Below are positions 9,096-18,735 of a stretch of 64,000 nucleotides of DNA, one piece after another. Positions within the stretch are counted from its first letter, which is position 1; every line of letters starts with the position of its first letter. Source of the DNA: Rosettibacter firmus (GTDB lineage Bacteria > Bacteroidota > Ignavibacteria > Ignavibacteriales > Melioribacteraceae); NCBI RefSeq assembly GCF_036860695.1, contig NZ_JAYKGJ010000002.1:744683-808682 (forward strand), written 5' to 3'. The notes beneath the pieces are model-generated. The model had not been told where the DNA came from. It saw nothing but the letters and a program-made list of their open reading frames with translations, and made no database searches. The position numbers and the translations under genes were made by a program.

Positions 9096-9641
9096 TTGTA
9101 CGTTCCCACTAAAATATTTTTTACTAAAGGCGTTGGAAAGCACAAAGAATATTTAGCTTCATTTGAGTTAGCTCTTCGTAGCGCCGGTATAGAAATATGT
9201 AATTTAGTTTCAGTAAGCAGTATATTCCCTGTTGGATGTAAAATTATTCCTCGATCTCAAGGATTAAAGTTATTAAAACCTGGACAAATAACTCATTGCG
9301 TAATAGCAAGAAATTCTACTAATGAACCGAACAGATTAATAGCAGCTTCGATTGGTGTAGCTATTCCGGCCGATAAAAATATGTATGGATATTTATCAGA
9401 ACATCATCCATTTGGACAAACAGAAAAAGTCGCCGGTGATTATGCTGAAGATTTAGCTGCTACTATGCTTGCTACTACTTTAGGTATTGAATTCGATGCA
9501 GAAAAGGCCTGGAACGAACGAGAACAGGTTTACAAAATGTCTGGTAAAATTGTTCGTACTTTTAATATTACACAATCAGCACAAGGAGATAAAAACGGAC
9601 TCTGGACAACAGTAATTGCAGTCGGAGTTCTTTTGCCATAA
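9096..9641 (+). CDS. pdaD: Pyruvoyl-dependent arginine decarboxylase
   Basis: Decarboxylates arginine to agmatine for polyamine synthesis. The proenzyme cleaves itself between two serines to make a pyruvoyl group; the site is visible as [10 protein letters not shown], so the Ser pair is at about residues 41-42 and the second serine would become the pyruvoyl residue. Other family segments are [29 protein letters not shown] and [15 protein letters not shown]. An ATG at 9081 would add five residues, but it overlaps a GGAGG ribosome site (9083-9087) that is correctly spaced for the TTG at 9096. I therefore choose the TTG. Length 181 aa. Confidence 0.9.
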   Translation: MYVPTKIFFTKGVGKHKEYLASFELALRSAGIEICNLVSVSSIFPVGCKIIPRSQGLKLLKPGQITHCVIARNSTNEPNRLIAASIGVAIPADKNMYGYLSEHHPFGQTEKVAGDYAEDLAATMLATTLGIEFDAEKAWNEREQVYKMSGKIVRTFNITQSAQGDKNGLWTTVIAVGVLLP

Positions 9642-9644
9642 ACT

Positions 9645-10571
9645 ATGATACATAGCCATTTTTTATTCTGGATAATTTTTTCCGTACTTGTTAGTATAAT
9701 GTTTTATATCGACCTTTACGTTACAGACCATCGTAAAGATAAAGTTGGTATAAAATCTAGTTTAATATGGAGCGGTATCTGGATTTTAACCGCTCTATTA
9801 TTTAATCTTCTAATTTTCCTCTTCCTTGAAGACGGACATCAAAAAGCATTAGAATTTCTCGCTGGCTACTTAATAGAAAAATCCCTCTCAGTTGATAATC
9901 TCTTTGTTTTCTTAATGATTTTTAATGTAATGAATATTAAAGATGTTCATCAACCTCATATACTTAAATGGGGAATTATTAGTGCCATAGTGATGAGAAT
10001 AATATTTATTCTTGCAGGCGTAGCTTTAATTAAAATTTTTCATCCTATTATTTACATATTTGGTATACTTCTTTTCTATGCTGCATATAAAATGGCATTT
10101 GGTAACGAAAAGAAAATTGACTACGAGAAAAATCCATTTATAAAATTCATTAAGAAAAAATTCAGAATTATTACTGAGTATGAAGGTGGGAAATTTTTTA
10201 TTAAAAATGGTGGTAAAATTTTTATAACTCCCTTATTTCTTACATTGATTTTAATTGAATCATCAGATATTGTCTTTGCAATAGATTCAATTCCAGCTAT
10301 AATTGCAATTACCAGAGATCCTTTTATAATTATAACATCAAATATATTCGCTATTCTTGGTTTAAGAGCATTATACTTTGCATTAGCTGGAATTGTAGAT
10401 CTCTTTATTTATCTAAAATATGGTGTTGCTATAATCTTAGCTTATGTAGGAATCAAAATGTTAATATCAGATTATTATACTATTCCCATATTTTACTCTT
10501 TATTGTTTATTGTTGTATGCCTTGCAATTACAATTATTGTATCACTTATTCATAAGAAGCCTTCATCTTGA
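9645..10571 (+). CDS. TerC/Alx-family integral membrane protein
   Basis: Inner-membrane protein of the TerC family, linked in other bacteria to tellurite resistance, manganese efflux or metal loading of exported proteins. Nine or so hydrophobic segments are visible. Family hallmarks with charged residues inside membrane segments are EKSLSVDNLFVFLMIF and LIESSDIVFAIDSIPAI, then ILGLRALYFALAG. 308 aa is typical. The gene starts three bases after pdaD and its last 26 bases overlap the end of the convergent symporter gene, so there is no room for a separate terminator. The exact substrate is unknown; manganese is the best-supported ion in the family. Confidence 0.88.
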   Translation: MIHSHFLFWIIFSVLVSIMFYIDLYVTDHRKDKVGIKSSLIWSGIWILTALLFNLLIFLFLEDGHQKALEFLAGYLIEKSLSVDNLFVFLMIFNVMNIKDVHQPHILKWGIISAIVMRIIFILAGVALIKIFHPIIYIFGILLFYAAYKMAFGNEKKIDYEKNPFIKFIKKKFRIITEYEGGKFFIKNGGKIFITPLFLTLILIESSDIVFAIDSIPAIIAITRDPFIIITSNIFAILGLRALYFALAGIVDLFIYLKYGVAIILAYVGIKMLISDYYTIPIFYSLLFIVVCLAITIIVSLIHKKPSS

Positions 10572-11943
10572 AAATTTTAATACCTACTATATGAATTAAA
10601 ACAACAAATAATAAACCAACAATCATCGGCTCAATCTCTTTTAATTCTGTAGATAAATTTTGTTCAATGATTAACCAGATTAAACCTGTAAGAACACCAG
10701 CAACTAATTCCACTACGGCAACATTATTTGGAACTTTATATTTTTTATAATATGCACTAAAAATTAAAATAATAATTCCCGGAATACATATGCTTCCAAT
10801 TAAATACCATAAATAAATTACTGATTGAACATTATAAGCAAGTAATATTGATAAGATTGAAGATAGAATAATTCCTATCCTTGTATAATATGGAACTCGT
10901 TTTTCATTTTTCACTTTCAATGATTTGAATATTATATCTCTTCCAAATGTAGTTCCACTTAAAAATAAAAAACTATTGGAAGTAGAAATTATTGTAGCAA
11001 ACAAAGCAGCGAAAAAAATTCCTTTTAATCCTGAACTCAATATTTTTTCTGCATATAATGGAAATGCAAGCACTGGATTATTCAAATCTGGAATAACTGC
11101 TCTACTAAAAAGTCCAGTAGTTGTTGTTAAAAAATCAAAAATTAACCAGAAAATAACTGAAATTAATATTCCATTCCTTGCTGTCTTACCATCTTTCGCT
11201 GCATTACATCTTTGATGAAATCCAGGATCTGCAAATGTCCACAATGCAATTAAAAACCAGACGATGACATATATAATCGATGCATTTCCTGTTGGCGACA
11301 AATGAGAATCAGGTAAATTATTTTTGAGAAAATTAAAATCACCAACATCTAAAAATGATATAATTACAATTAAAGCAAATCCTGTAAACATGACAAAAAA
11401 TTGAAATACATCTGTATAAAGATCAGATTTATATCCTCCTTTAATTAAATAAATTGATGATGATAAAGCTGCAATTATTAATCCCCAGAATAAATTAATA
11501 TTAAATATCAGATGTAATAAACTTCCTATCATTAATAAATATGGAGCTGGAGTAACAAGAATAAAAATTAATATAGAAGAAATTATACCTGCAGTTTTTC
11601 CATATTCATGTTCAATTTTATCCGGTATTGTAAAAAAAGAAGCATTCCGAATCTTTTCTGCAAATATCAAAGCAAATATTATTGCAAATATGTAATATGG
11701 TAAACCTTGAGTAAACCAGCTTAATAAACCATATTGATATGTAAATTCTCCAACTCCAAGAATACCACCATACCATGTAGATACATTATTTAAAACAAAT
11801 AACCACAATCCTACTTTTCTACCTGAAAGTAAATATTCTGATATATCTCCTTCCTTTTCTTTCTTTGGTAAAAAACCAATGATTAAAATTATTAGAAAGA
11901 ACAAAGCAATAATGAAAATATCTATAAAACTAAAAGAGACCAT
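10546..11943 (-). CDS. Sodium:solute symporter family transporter (candidate thiamine transporter)
   Basis: Inner-membrane transporter of the SSS family with about 12-13 membrane segments. FVLNNVSTWYGGILGVGEF and the later FADPGFHQRCNAAKDGKTAR and ATIISTSNSFLFLSGTTFGRD are family-type motifs. It is the last gene of the TPP-riboswitch operon and its start overlaps the thiamine pyrophosphokinase gene by 14 bases. The position strongly suggests uptake of thiamine or a precursor; in Bacteroidetes the equivalent place is usually held by PnuT. Family membership is seen; the substrate is inferred from context alone. 465 aa is a common length. Confidence 0.85.
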   Translation of the reverse strand: MVSFSFIDIFIIALFFLIILIIGFLPKKEKEGDISEYLLSGRKVGLWLFVLNNVSTWYGGILGVGEFTYQYGLLSWFTQGLPYYIFAIIFALIFAEKIRNASFFTIPDKIEHEYGKTAGIISSILIFILVTPAPYLLMIGSLLHLIFNINLFWGLIIAALSSSIYLIKGGYKSDLYTDVFQFFVMFTGFALIVIISFLDVGDFNFLKNNLPDSHLSPTGNASIIYVIVWFLIALWTFADPGFHQRCNAAKDGKTARNGILISVIFWLIFDFLTTTTGLFSRAVIPDLNNPVLAFPLYAEKILSSGLKGIFFAALFATIISTSNSFLFLSGTTFGRDIIFKSLKVKNEKRVPYYTRIGIILSSILSILLAYNVQSVIYLWYLIGSICIPGIIILIFSAYYKKYKVPNNVAVVELVAGVLTGLIWLIIEQNLSTELKEIEPMIVGLLFVVLIHIVGIKIFKMKASYE

Positions 11944-12583
11944 GCTGTTTCATCATATTAAAATCTCGAACAATAAATATTTTGCCATACTTTATATTAA
12001 GCTTAACAACATTTCCAAGAGCAACATTGCTTGTACCATCTTTCTTTCCAAATGGTAATGAAATATTTCTCAATGGATATTTTAATCCAGATGATTTGAT
12101 TTTTGTTTTGCTATCAAAACCATACAAAGATATTATTTCTCCTGGTACAGTTTTCAATATTACATCACCTGTAATAGCTTCTAAGATTGATTTTTCGTGA
12201 ATCACTTTGATCTTAATTTTATTAAAATATTTCAAAACAATTCCAAGATTACAAAAAGAATGATCTAATCTATCACCTGTAACACCAACCAAAACTGCTT
12301 CAACAAATTTTTGTTTTATCGAATACATTAAACATTTTTCAATATCGGTGCTGTACTGGTCTTTAATTTTAATTATCTTACATTTATCATAAAAGTAATC
12401 ATAAGTCTCTGGTTTAATAGAATCGAGATCACCAATAATTACATCTGGAATAATATCATATTTTAGTGCAGCATTAGAACCACCATCAGCACAAATTAAT
12501 GTTGAATAACCTTTACTATCAAGAAAATTTAATAAAGATTTTTTTGGTGGATTTCCGTTACCAAGTATTATACACTTTTTCAT
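11930..12583 (-). CDS. thiN: Thiamine diphosphokinase
   Basis: Phosphorylates thiamine directly to thiamine diphosphate, trapping imported vitamin. ATP- and metal-binding segments are visible: CADGGSNAAL, DVIIGDLDSIKPE, DQYSTDIEKCL and VGVTGDRLDHSFCNLG. The C-terminal half forms the beta-rich thiamine-binding domain (PGEIISLYGF, SSGLKYPL, LPFGKKDGTSNVALG). Length 217 aa is normal. The ATG overlaps the stop of the TonB receptor gene as ATGA, so the two are coupled and share the upstream TPP riboswitch. No thiamine biosynthesis genes are in the window, which fits a salvage operon. Confidence 0.93.
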   Translation of the reverse strand: MKKCIILGNGNPPKKSLLNFLDSKGYSTLICADGGSNAALKYDIIPDVIIGDLDSIKPETYDYFYDKCKIIKIKDQYSTDIEKCLMYSIKQKFVEAVLVGVTGDRLDHSFCNLGIVLKYFNKIKIKVIHEKSILEAITGDVILKTVPGEIISLYGFDSKTKIKSSGLKYPLRNISLPFGKKDGTSNVALGNVVKLNIKYGKIFIVRDFNMMKQHGLF

Positions 12584-15063
12584 AAACCTAATTTAAATCC
12601 AAATAAGAAATTTCTTTCTGCAGCTGGAAAGAATTCTTTACCAATTCCATATGCTGCATACAGATTATCAAAAATATTATTTATTTGAAAATACAATTTA
12701 ATATTCTTCAAATAAGAATCTAAAATTAAATTATAGCTTGCATAAAGATTTGCTACAAAATATGCATCTACTTTATTATCTGTGTAATCAGCAGCTTTCG
12801 AATATATTTTAAGATAATCAACAAGTTTATTATCATAATTATCTGTAAAGAAAGAACCAACATATTTACCAGTTAATTGTAATAAAAAGTTTTTGTAATT
12901 GACTTTGCAGATTGCATTAAAAGTAATGTCAGGAAAACCACTTATTCGATTACCAGATAGATCCAATCTAATTGTAGAAGATGTTTTTTTATCAAAGAAA
13001 TATGCCGAACCACTGCTGATATAATTTTTGCTTAAAGAACCATTTAATATTACTTCCAGAAAATCATTATGCTTAATTGAAAAAGTTCCTTCAAGTCCAT
13101 AATGAATTGTTCTTTCCATATTACCAGTTATTGGTTGACCAAATCGATCTACTTGACCTCTTTTAACAATTTCATCATTAAAAAGCATATAGAATAAATT
13201 TAATGAAGCAGAAATATTTTCACGTACAAAAGATGAACCAAATTCAATATTATTCATTGTCTCTGGTTTAACAAGTGGTTTTGAGAAATCATAAGAACCA
13301 TCTGGTTTGGTTTCAAATTGCGGGACTTCTCCCCCACTTGATTCTGCAGCATCATAATAATTTTTAAGTCTTGGTTCTCTTGTTACTCTTGCAAATGAAA
13401 TATAAAAATTGAGTTCTGGCAAATAACGGTAATTAATTCCAATTCTTGGATTTATATATAAATCATCAATTGTAAAATTATTATTTAGATATCTTTCATT
13501 TTCGATTTTATATTTGTGATAAGATAATTGAACTTCACCTAAAACATTAATATCAGATGTTAATTGATAATTTTCATTAGCAAATATACTTAACATATCT
13601 TTTCCACCCTCGTAATAGTAATATCGAAAATCTTTTGTAAGACCAGCAGGTAAATACTCACCAAAGTTAATGCTACCCCAGTGAACAGATTTGTGAATTC
13701 TAAGTTCTCCTCCTAAAATCAATTCACCATTTTTGTGACTTATACTTACACGAGGTATCCATCCCCATTGTTTATTTTCTACCATTGCACGAATTAAAAC
13801 ATTACCAGGATTTTGTACAGCATTAAATCCATTTTCTCTTGTTAATCTAAAATAAGTAGTATCACCCCACGAACCATCATAATCAAAAAATCCATTACCA
13901 AGAACTAAAAATAGAGCTGAATTAATTGTAATATTTTTATTCAATTTATATTCATTTAATAATTCAAAATGAGGTTGAGAGAAATTCTCAATCTCATCAG
14001 GTCTGCGTTCAAGTGTATAGGTATAATTATTATTTTCTGCTTCCCAGTAAGAATAATTGGCTTTACGAAGTTTTCTATCTTTAATTGCAAATTTTGGTAA
14101 TCCAGTATAAGCAAGACCATCAGCTAAAGGACCACCAAAAATATTTATTTGAGTTGTAAGATTTTCATCAAATCTTACTGCAGATAGATAATAAGATTTC
14201 AAATCGACCCAGCTTGAATTTCTATAACCGCTACTCAATGTTTGAGAAAGTTTTGCATAAACAGAATATTTGTTATTTATTAATCCACTCGATACTACAG
14301 CAGAATACTTTCGTGTATTATAACTACCAATTGAAGAAGAAAATTCCACACGTGGTTGATCTGCAAAAGATGAAGTAATAATATTAATTGCACCACCTAT
14401 TGCTGGATATCCAGCTATTCCAGAACCTGCTCCTCTTTGTACTTGAATTAATTCGGTACTTTCAAGCAAATCAGGAAAATCAATCCAGTAGACATTATGA
14501 TCTTCGGGATCATTTTGTGGTATCCCATTAATTGAAACAGAAATTCTACGCTGGTCGAATCCTCTTATGCTTAAATAATTATATCCAAGTCCATTACCAT
14601 TTTCTGAATAGAACGTAGCTGAAGGAGTATAACTGAGAATTTCTGGTATGTCTTGATATGTATAAGTTTCTGCTATTTTATCTCTTTCAATCTTTGTAAA
14701 ACTAATTGGAGTAATTCCTGGTTTTGCAACAGTCCCTTTAACAAGAACAGTCTGGCTTGTAATAATTTTACTTTCAAGTAAAATATTTTTATTTCTTGAT
14801 TTAAGTAAATCATCTACTAAAATTTCTTTTGGTTCGTAACCTATATATGTAATTACTAATTTATCATCTTTATTAAATTCGCCTTTAAGTAAGAATTTTC
14901 CATCAGAATCTGTACTTGTTCCAATATATTTCCCTTTTACAACTACATTTGCATATTGCAATGGTTGTTTACTCGAAGAGCTAATTACTCTACCGCTTAC
15001 TTCAAGAACCTGAGCAGAAATATTTCCCAATAAAAACAAAAAAAGAATAATTAAGTTTTTCAT
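12580..15063 (-). CDS. TonB-dependent receptor, predicted thiamine uptake
   Basis: Outer-membrane active transporter. A signal peptide (MKNLIILFLFLLGNISAQ) is followed by a carboxypeptidase-regulatory-like domain (SGRVISSSSKQPLQYANVVVKG, split here as a beta-sandwich to about residue 100). The plug domain then shows YLSIRGFDQRRISVSINGIP and GAGSGIAGYPAIGGAINI, and a roughly 600-residue barrel ends in the terminal aromatic strand FLFGFKLGL. The start at 15063 is fixed by a perfect AAGGAGG six bases upstream; an in-frame TTG at 15087 would include that site. It lies directly behind the TPP riboswitch and is followed by thiN, so thiamine or its phosphates are the likely ligand. That assignment is contextual. 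Confidence 0.9.
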   Translation of the reverse strand: MKNLIILFLFLLGNISAQVLEVSGRVISSSSKQPLQYANVVVKGKYIGTSTDSDGKFLLKGEFNKDDKLVITYIGYEPKEILVDDLLKSRNKNILLESKIITSQTVLVKGTVAKPGITPISFTKIERDKIAETYTYQDIPEILSYTPSATFYSENGNGLGYNYLSIRGFDQRRISVSINGIPQNDPEDHNVYWIDFPDLLESTELIQVQRGAGSGIAGYPAIGGAINIITSSFADQPRVEFSSSIGSYNTRKYSAVVSSGLINNKYSVYAKLSQTLSSGYRNSSWVDLKSYYLSAVRFDENLTTQINIFGGPLADGLAYTGLPKFAIKDRKLRKANYSYWEAENNNYTYTLERRPDEIENFSQPHFELLNEYKLNKNITINSALFLVLGNGFFDYDGSWGDTTYFRLTRENGFNAVQNPGNVLIRAMVENKQWGWIPRVSISHKNGELILGGELRIHKSVHWGSINFGEYLPAGLTKDFRYYYYEGGKDMLSIFANENYQLTSDINVLGEVQLSYHKYKIENERYLNNNFTIDDLYINPRIGINYRYLPELNFYISFARVTREPRLKNYYDAAESSGGEVPQFETKPDGSYDFSKPLVKPETMNNIEFGSSFVRENISASLNLFYMLFNDEIVKRGQVDRFGQPITGNMERTIHYGLEGTFSIKHNDFLEVILNGSLSKNYISSGSAYFFDKKTSSTIRLDLSGNRISGFPDITFNAICKVNYKNFLLQLTGKYVGSFFTDNYDNKLVDYLKIYSKAADYTDNKVDAYFVANLYASYNLILDSYLKNIKLYFQINNIFDNLYAAYGIGKEFFPAAERNFLFGFKLGL

Positions 15064-15069
15064 ATCGTT

Positions 15070-15076
15070 CCTCCTT
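15070..15076 (-). promoter_or_regulatory. Strong Shine-Dalgarno site of the thiamine receptor gene
   Basis: AAGGAGG on the minus strand, six bases before the ATG at 15063. It decides the start of the TonB receptor gene and sits just after the riboswitch terminator. Confidence 0.85.
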
Positions 15077-15103
15077 AATTTAGACAAATATGAGTTTTAA
15101 AAT

Positions 15104-15128
15104 AAAAAAGCCGTTTTGGGAAAACGGC
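15104..15128 (-). terminator. Intrinsic terminator of the TPP riboswitch
   Basis: GCCGTTTT-CCC-AAAACGGC forms an eight-base-pair stem with a three-base loop, followed by six T residues on the minus strand (15104-15109). It lies between the aptamer and the receptor start codon. Its 5' arm can also pair with the 3' strand of aptamer helix P1 (AACGG, in 15148-15153), so the two folds exclude each other. This is the expected layout for premature termination when TPP is bound. Confidence 0.88.
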
Positions 15129-15147
15129 ACAACTTAATTATTCTTTT

Positions 15148-15231
15148 ACCGTTTCCCTACGCTGGTATTACCCAGATCAGGTTAAAGGGTATAATCTCAG
15201 CCCCTGATTATTCAGGAGCACCCCTAACGAC
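15148..15231 (-). promoter_or_regulatory. TPP riboswitch (THI element) aptamer
   Basis: Read on the minus strand, this segment contains the conserved aptamer parts in order: GGGGTGC, GGGGCTGAGAT, TACCC, ACCTGATCTGGGTAAT and ACCAGCGTAGGGAA. Helix P1 can be formed by GTCGTT (15226-15231) with AACGGT (15148-15153), using two G-U pairs. The element precedes a TonB receptor and thiamine diphosphokinase, which confirms the ligand class. Together with the terminator downstream it should switch the operon off when thiamine diphosphate is plentiful. Confidence 0.95.
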
Positions 15232-15292
15232 TTTTTTGTTGTTTAAGAACAGTGTTAATTTAATTACTACACAAAAGTATATAAATCAAGAT

Positions 15293-17851
15293 TTAAAGTC
15301 TAATCTTTAATACCTGTCCAATTTTTAATTTATCGTTTTTAAGATTGTTCCAGGAAATTATGTCCGATACAAGAACTTTATACAATTTTGCTATTGTCCA
15401 CAAAGATTCACCTTCTCGAACTTTATGAATTTTTACACGTTCTTTTGAAACATTTTTCACTAAAGATTCATTTGTTTTTACTGTTGTAACTTTATCGTAA
15501 GTATCATTAAATAATGTTAATGTTCTACCTGCTACTAATTTATTACTTTTTAAGTTGTTCCATCTTTTGATATCGTTTATTGTAACATTATATTGCTGAG
15601 CAATTTTTCCTATTGTATCGCCACGTTTTATAACATATTTAACTGGATTTGAATTTCTCTTTGTAGTATTATCTCCTAAAGAACTAATAACATCTGTATT
15701 ATGAACTTTAAGTACTTGCCCAATTTTTATAGAATTAGAACTGAGATTGTTCCACTTTTTTAATTGAGCAATTGTAACTCCAAATTTTGTTGCTATTTCA
15801 CTTAAAGTTTCACCTCTACGAACTTTATATTTTGTAATGGTTCTATTTGAAGATATATTATTAACAATATTTTTAGGATTACCAGAATATACTACTAATT
15901 TTTTCCCTTTATAAATATGGTTACTCTTTAAGTTATTCCATTCTTTTAGTTGATCAACTGTTACTCCATACTTAGCTGCAATACTCGATAAAGATTCTCC
16001 GCTTCTAATTCTATGCTCTATCCATTTTTCATCTGAACTTACAAAGAGTATTTCATTTTTCTCTTTTTCTGTCATATCATTAATTTTTGCATAATAATCA
16101 GCTTTTTCGTTTGGGACATAAATTGTAAGTTCCTGACCTACTTTTACTCTACTTGTATATGGCAGATTATTCCAATTTCTAATGTCTGATACTCTAACAT
16201 CGAATAAATCTGCTATATCAACTAAATTATCTTTACTTTTAACAATATACTTAACTGGTGTTTTTCCTTCTGGAACAATAAACTCAACAGAATCTTCGTA
16301 CATATTTGAATAAATTTGAGCGTACTTATCGTCGTTTGTAGCGGTTGTAATTTGAAGTTTGTATGAAGGATTATCATTCAATGAATTAATTTCTTCTTCA
16401 ATTGCAGGAAGCATATCTGTATTAATTGCAAGGTCATCTACACTAATAGTTGATTTAGGGATTTTAATTTCTGTACCTGGAGCTAATCTTTTGCGAGAAG
16501 AGATTCCATTAAATTTTGCAAGCTGTGAAATGCTAACATCATAAAAATTTGCTATTCGAGATAAAGTTTCACCAGGTTGAACTGTATGAGTAATATATGG
16601 CAATTTTGCTTCATCAGGAATCTTCTTTAAATTTTCTGCAAAAGCATCATAAACTTTTGATGGAATTTTCAAAGGATAACCACCATCATAATTTGGTGGA
16701 GTAATGTTTTGAGTTAATTCAGGATTCATATCTCGTAATAAATCTACACTTATACCTGCACACTTTGCTAAAATATTCAAATCGATCGATTCATTAATTT
16801 TAAAGATTGCATAGTCGTGTGGTTTTTCATATTGAATATTGGTAAAACCATATTTTTCTGGTTGACTTGCAATTAATGTTACTGCAATATATTGAGGAAC
16901 ATAATTTCTTGTCTCACGAGGTAAATATGGTAAAATCTTCCAGAAATCACTTGACCCAGCTCTTCTCATAGCTTTGCGAACTCTACCTTCGCCGCTATTA
17001 TAAGCTGCAAGTGCTAAATACCAATCACCCAGTGAATAATATAAATCTCTAAGATGACGTGCTGCTGCACGTGTTGCTTTTTCAGGATCTCTTCTTTCAT
17101 CAACATAAAAATTAATTTCAAGATCATATAATCGTGCTGTGCCTTTTACAAATTGCCATATTCCAACTGCTCGTGCCCATGAACGTGCGGTAGGATTTAA
17201 ACCACTTTCAGGCATACTTAAAAATATTAACTGCTGAGGAACTTTTTCTTCAGCAAATATTTTTGCCATCATCGGGAAATATTTACCTGAGCGTGAAAGC
17301 CAGGTTTCAATATACTTTCTTCCCCTACCAGTAAAATATTCGATGTATTTTTCTACATATCTGTTAACTTCTAAGGGAAAATCACCAACAATTACAGTAA
17401 TATAATTATCGTCTACAACTTCTATCGAATCCTCAAGCATTGGAATCTCTGGAATTCTTTTATTCATCCATTCTTCAAGTGCACTAATCGAAGCTTCTTC
17501 GGGCAATTCTACTAAACTTTTAATATAATTTTGATAATCCTCTACTATTGCCCCTTCTAATTCAATAAAGGTTGTATTTTCTTCAATGTTTGGATAATAA
17601 CTAAGTTTATTGATAATTGATAATGCAGATTCATAATAATTAATTGCATCAACTTTGAAACCAAGTCTTTGCTTATAAAGTGCATTTACGTAATCTCTGC
17701 GAGCATTTTCAAGCATTTCATTTACTATTGATTGAATACCAGTGTTTTTTAATGTATCATTTAATTGATGTGTAGTTTGTGTTGGAGAGTATAGTGTACC
17801 GCAGGCGTTAACAAGTAAAAGAACGATTGGTAAAATTAATATTTTTTTCAC
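15293..17851 (-). CDS. MltD-like lytic murein transglycosylase with six LysM domains
   Basis: Envelope enzyme expected to cleave peptidoglycan glycan strands. The N-terminus is a lipoprotein-type signal ending LLLVNACG, so it is probably membrane anchored. The SLT catalytic domain lies near residues 185-330: [11 protein letters not shown] carries the catalytic Glu, followed by [11 protein letters not shown] and [13 protein letters not shown]. Six LysM modules follow, starting at about residues 430, 535, 620, 680, 740 and 805, most of them ending in a WNNL motif. The usual MltD has fewer LysM units. I prefer the GTG at 17851, five bases after GGAG, over the GTG at 17857. Length about 852 aa. 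Confidence 0.92.
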   Translation of the reverse strand: MKKILILPIVLLLVNACGTLYSPTQTTHQLNDTLKNTGIQSIVNEMLENARRDYVNALYKQRLGFKVDAINYYESALSIINKLSYYPNIEENTTFIELEGAIVEDYQNYIKSLVELPEEASISALEEWMNKRIPEIPMLEDSIEVVDDNYITVIVGDFPLEVNRYVEKYIEYFTGRGRKYIETWLSRSGKYFPMMAKIFAEEKVPQQLIFLSMPESGLNPTARSWARAVGIWQFVKGTARLYDLEINFYVDERRDPEKATRAAARHLRDLYYSLGDWYLALAAYNSGEGRVRKAMRRAGSSDFWKILPYLPRETRNYVPQYIAVTLIASQPEKYGFTNIQYEKPHDYAIFKINESIDLNILAKCAGISVDLLRDMNPELTQNITPPNYDGGYPLKIPSKVYDAFAENLKKIPDEAKLPYITHTVQPGETLSRIANFYDVSISQLAKFNGISSRKRLAPGTEIKIPKSTISVDDLAINTDMLPAIEEEINSLNDNPSYKLQITTATNDDKYAQIYSNMYEDSVEFIVPEGKTPVKYIVKSKDNLVDIADLFDVRVSDIRNWNNLPYTSRVKVGQELTIYVPNEKADYYAKINDMTEKEKNEILFVSSDEKWIEHRIRSGESLSSIAAKYGVTVDQLKEWNNLKSNHIYKGKKLVVYSGNPKNIVNNISSNRTITKYKVRRGETLSEIATKFGVTIAQLKKWNNLSSNSIKIGQVLKVHNTDVISSLGDNTTKRNSNPVKYVIKRGDTIGKIAQQYNVTINDIKRWNNLKSNKLVAGRTLTLFNDTYDKVTTVKTNESLVKNVSKERVKIHKVREGESLWTIAKLYKVLVSDIISWNNLKNDKLKIGQVLKIRL

Positions 17852-17985
17852 ACACACTCCGTATTAGAATTTTGTTTGCAATTTAATGTCTTATAAAAAT
17901 TTTGTCAAGAAATAACTTAAACAACTTTATTATTTGATTAATCTAAAATGAATTAATATTAGATTAAGTTAATTTGAGATTTACT

Positions 17986-18735
17986 TTATACAATCAAATC
18001 AGAGAATATATTTGAAATGTCAAGAGATTTAAATGAATTTATGATTTCTTCTCTTTTTCTTAAAAATTCCTGTGATTTTAAATATGAAAAAAAATCTGAT
18101 TTATCAGCTTTGTTTTCTATTTCATTAATTATCTGACCAGGTTCTCTTTTCATTAAAAAAATATTATCGGAAAGCAATAATGCTTCTGTTATATTAGTTG
18201 TAGCCAGTAAAAATGATACATTCAATTTTTTATTTATATCTATTATTAATGAGTATAATTCGTTCTTTGTTTTGTAATCTAATTTTGAAAATGGTTCATC
18301 AAGTAAAATGATTGAAGATTCTCTCATTAATGCCTGTGCCAATAATATTCTTAATCTAAATCCATAGCTCTTGTTATTAGGAATGTGCAAATCGTATCCA
18401 TCTAATCCAACTAATTCGATTATCTCTTTATATTTTTTTTCGTCGAAATTTTCTAATCCAAACAAAACATTTTCTTTTACATTTAACCAGGGAAATGACA
18501 TTGGTATTGATGGTATAAAAAATATTTTATTATTAATATTATGTTTTATTTCACCAGAATATTCTTTATCAAATCCACTAATAATTTTAAGTAAAGATGT
18601 TTTTCCAGCACCTATGGGAGCTATAACTGATGTAATTTTTTTATCATATACTCTAAGAGAAACGTTCTTAAATAATATTTTCTTTATACCAAATGCATCA
18701 ATAAATTCTTTAGATAAATTTTTTACTTCTAACAT
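17986..18735 (-). CDS. ABC transporter ATP-binding protein, SsuB/TauB-like, with degenerate motifs
   Basis: ATPase component of an importer of the nitrate/sulfonate/taurine type. Walker A reads APIGAGKTS (residues 39-47, the first glycine replaced by Ala). Walker B is SIILLDEPFSKLD, and the switch histidine position is TT rather than TH in LLATTNITEAL. The ABC signature expected as LSGGQ reads SYGFR. These changes suggest a weak or altered ATPase rather than a broken gene, because the frame is intact and the rest of the fold is well kept. It begins immediately after the permease stop. No substrate-binding protein gene adjoins it. Confidence 0.85.
   Translation of the reverse strand: MLEVKNLSKEFIDAFGIKKILFKNVSLRVYDKKITSVIAPIGAGKTSLLKIISGFDKEYSGEIKHNINNKIFFIPSIPMSFPWLNVKENVLFGLENFDEKKYKEIIELVGLDGYDLHIPNNKSYGFRLRILLAQALMRESSIILLDEPFSKLDYKTKNELYSLIIDINKKLNVSFLLATTNITEALLLSDNIFLMKREPGQIINEIENKADKSDFFSYLKSQEFLRKREEIINSFKSLDISNIFSDLIV

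Noticed and set aside
10546..10571. Frameshift or misassembly at the overlap of the TerC and symporter genes
   Set aside because: Both proteins have complete C-termini; a 26-base tail-to-tail overlap is compatible with compact genomes.
12580..15087. Longer start of the thiamine receptor at 15087
   Set aside because: The extension contains the AAGGAGG ribosome site and lies ahead of the signal peptide.
15116..15310. 64-residue plus-strand frame across the riboswitch
   Set aside because: It covers the aptamer and terminator on the opposite strand and has no homology-like features.
17986..18735. Pseudogene status of the ABC ATPase because of degenerate motifs
   Set aside because: The frame is intact, Walker A lysine and Walker B are kept and the gene is coupled to its permease.
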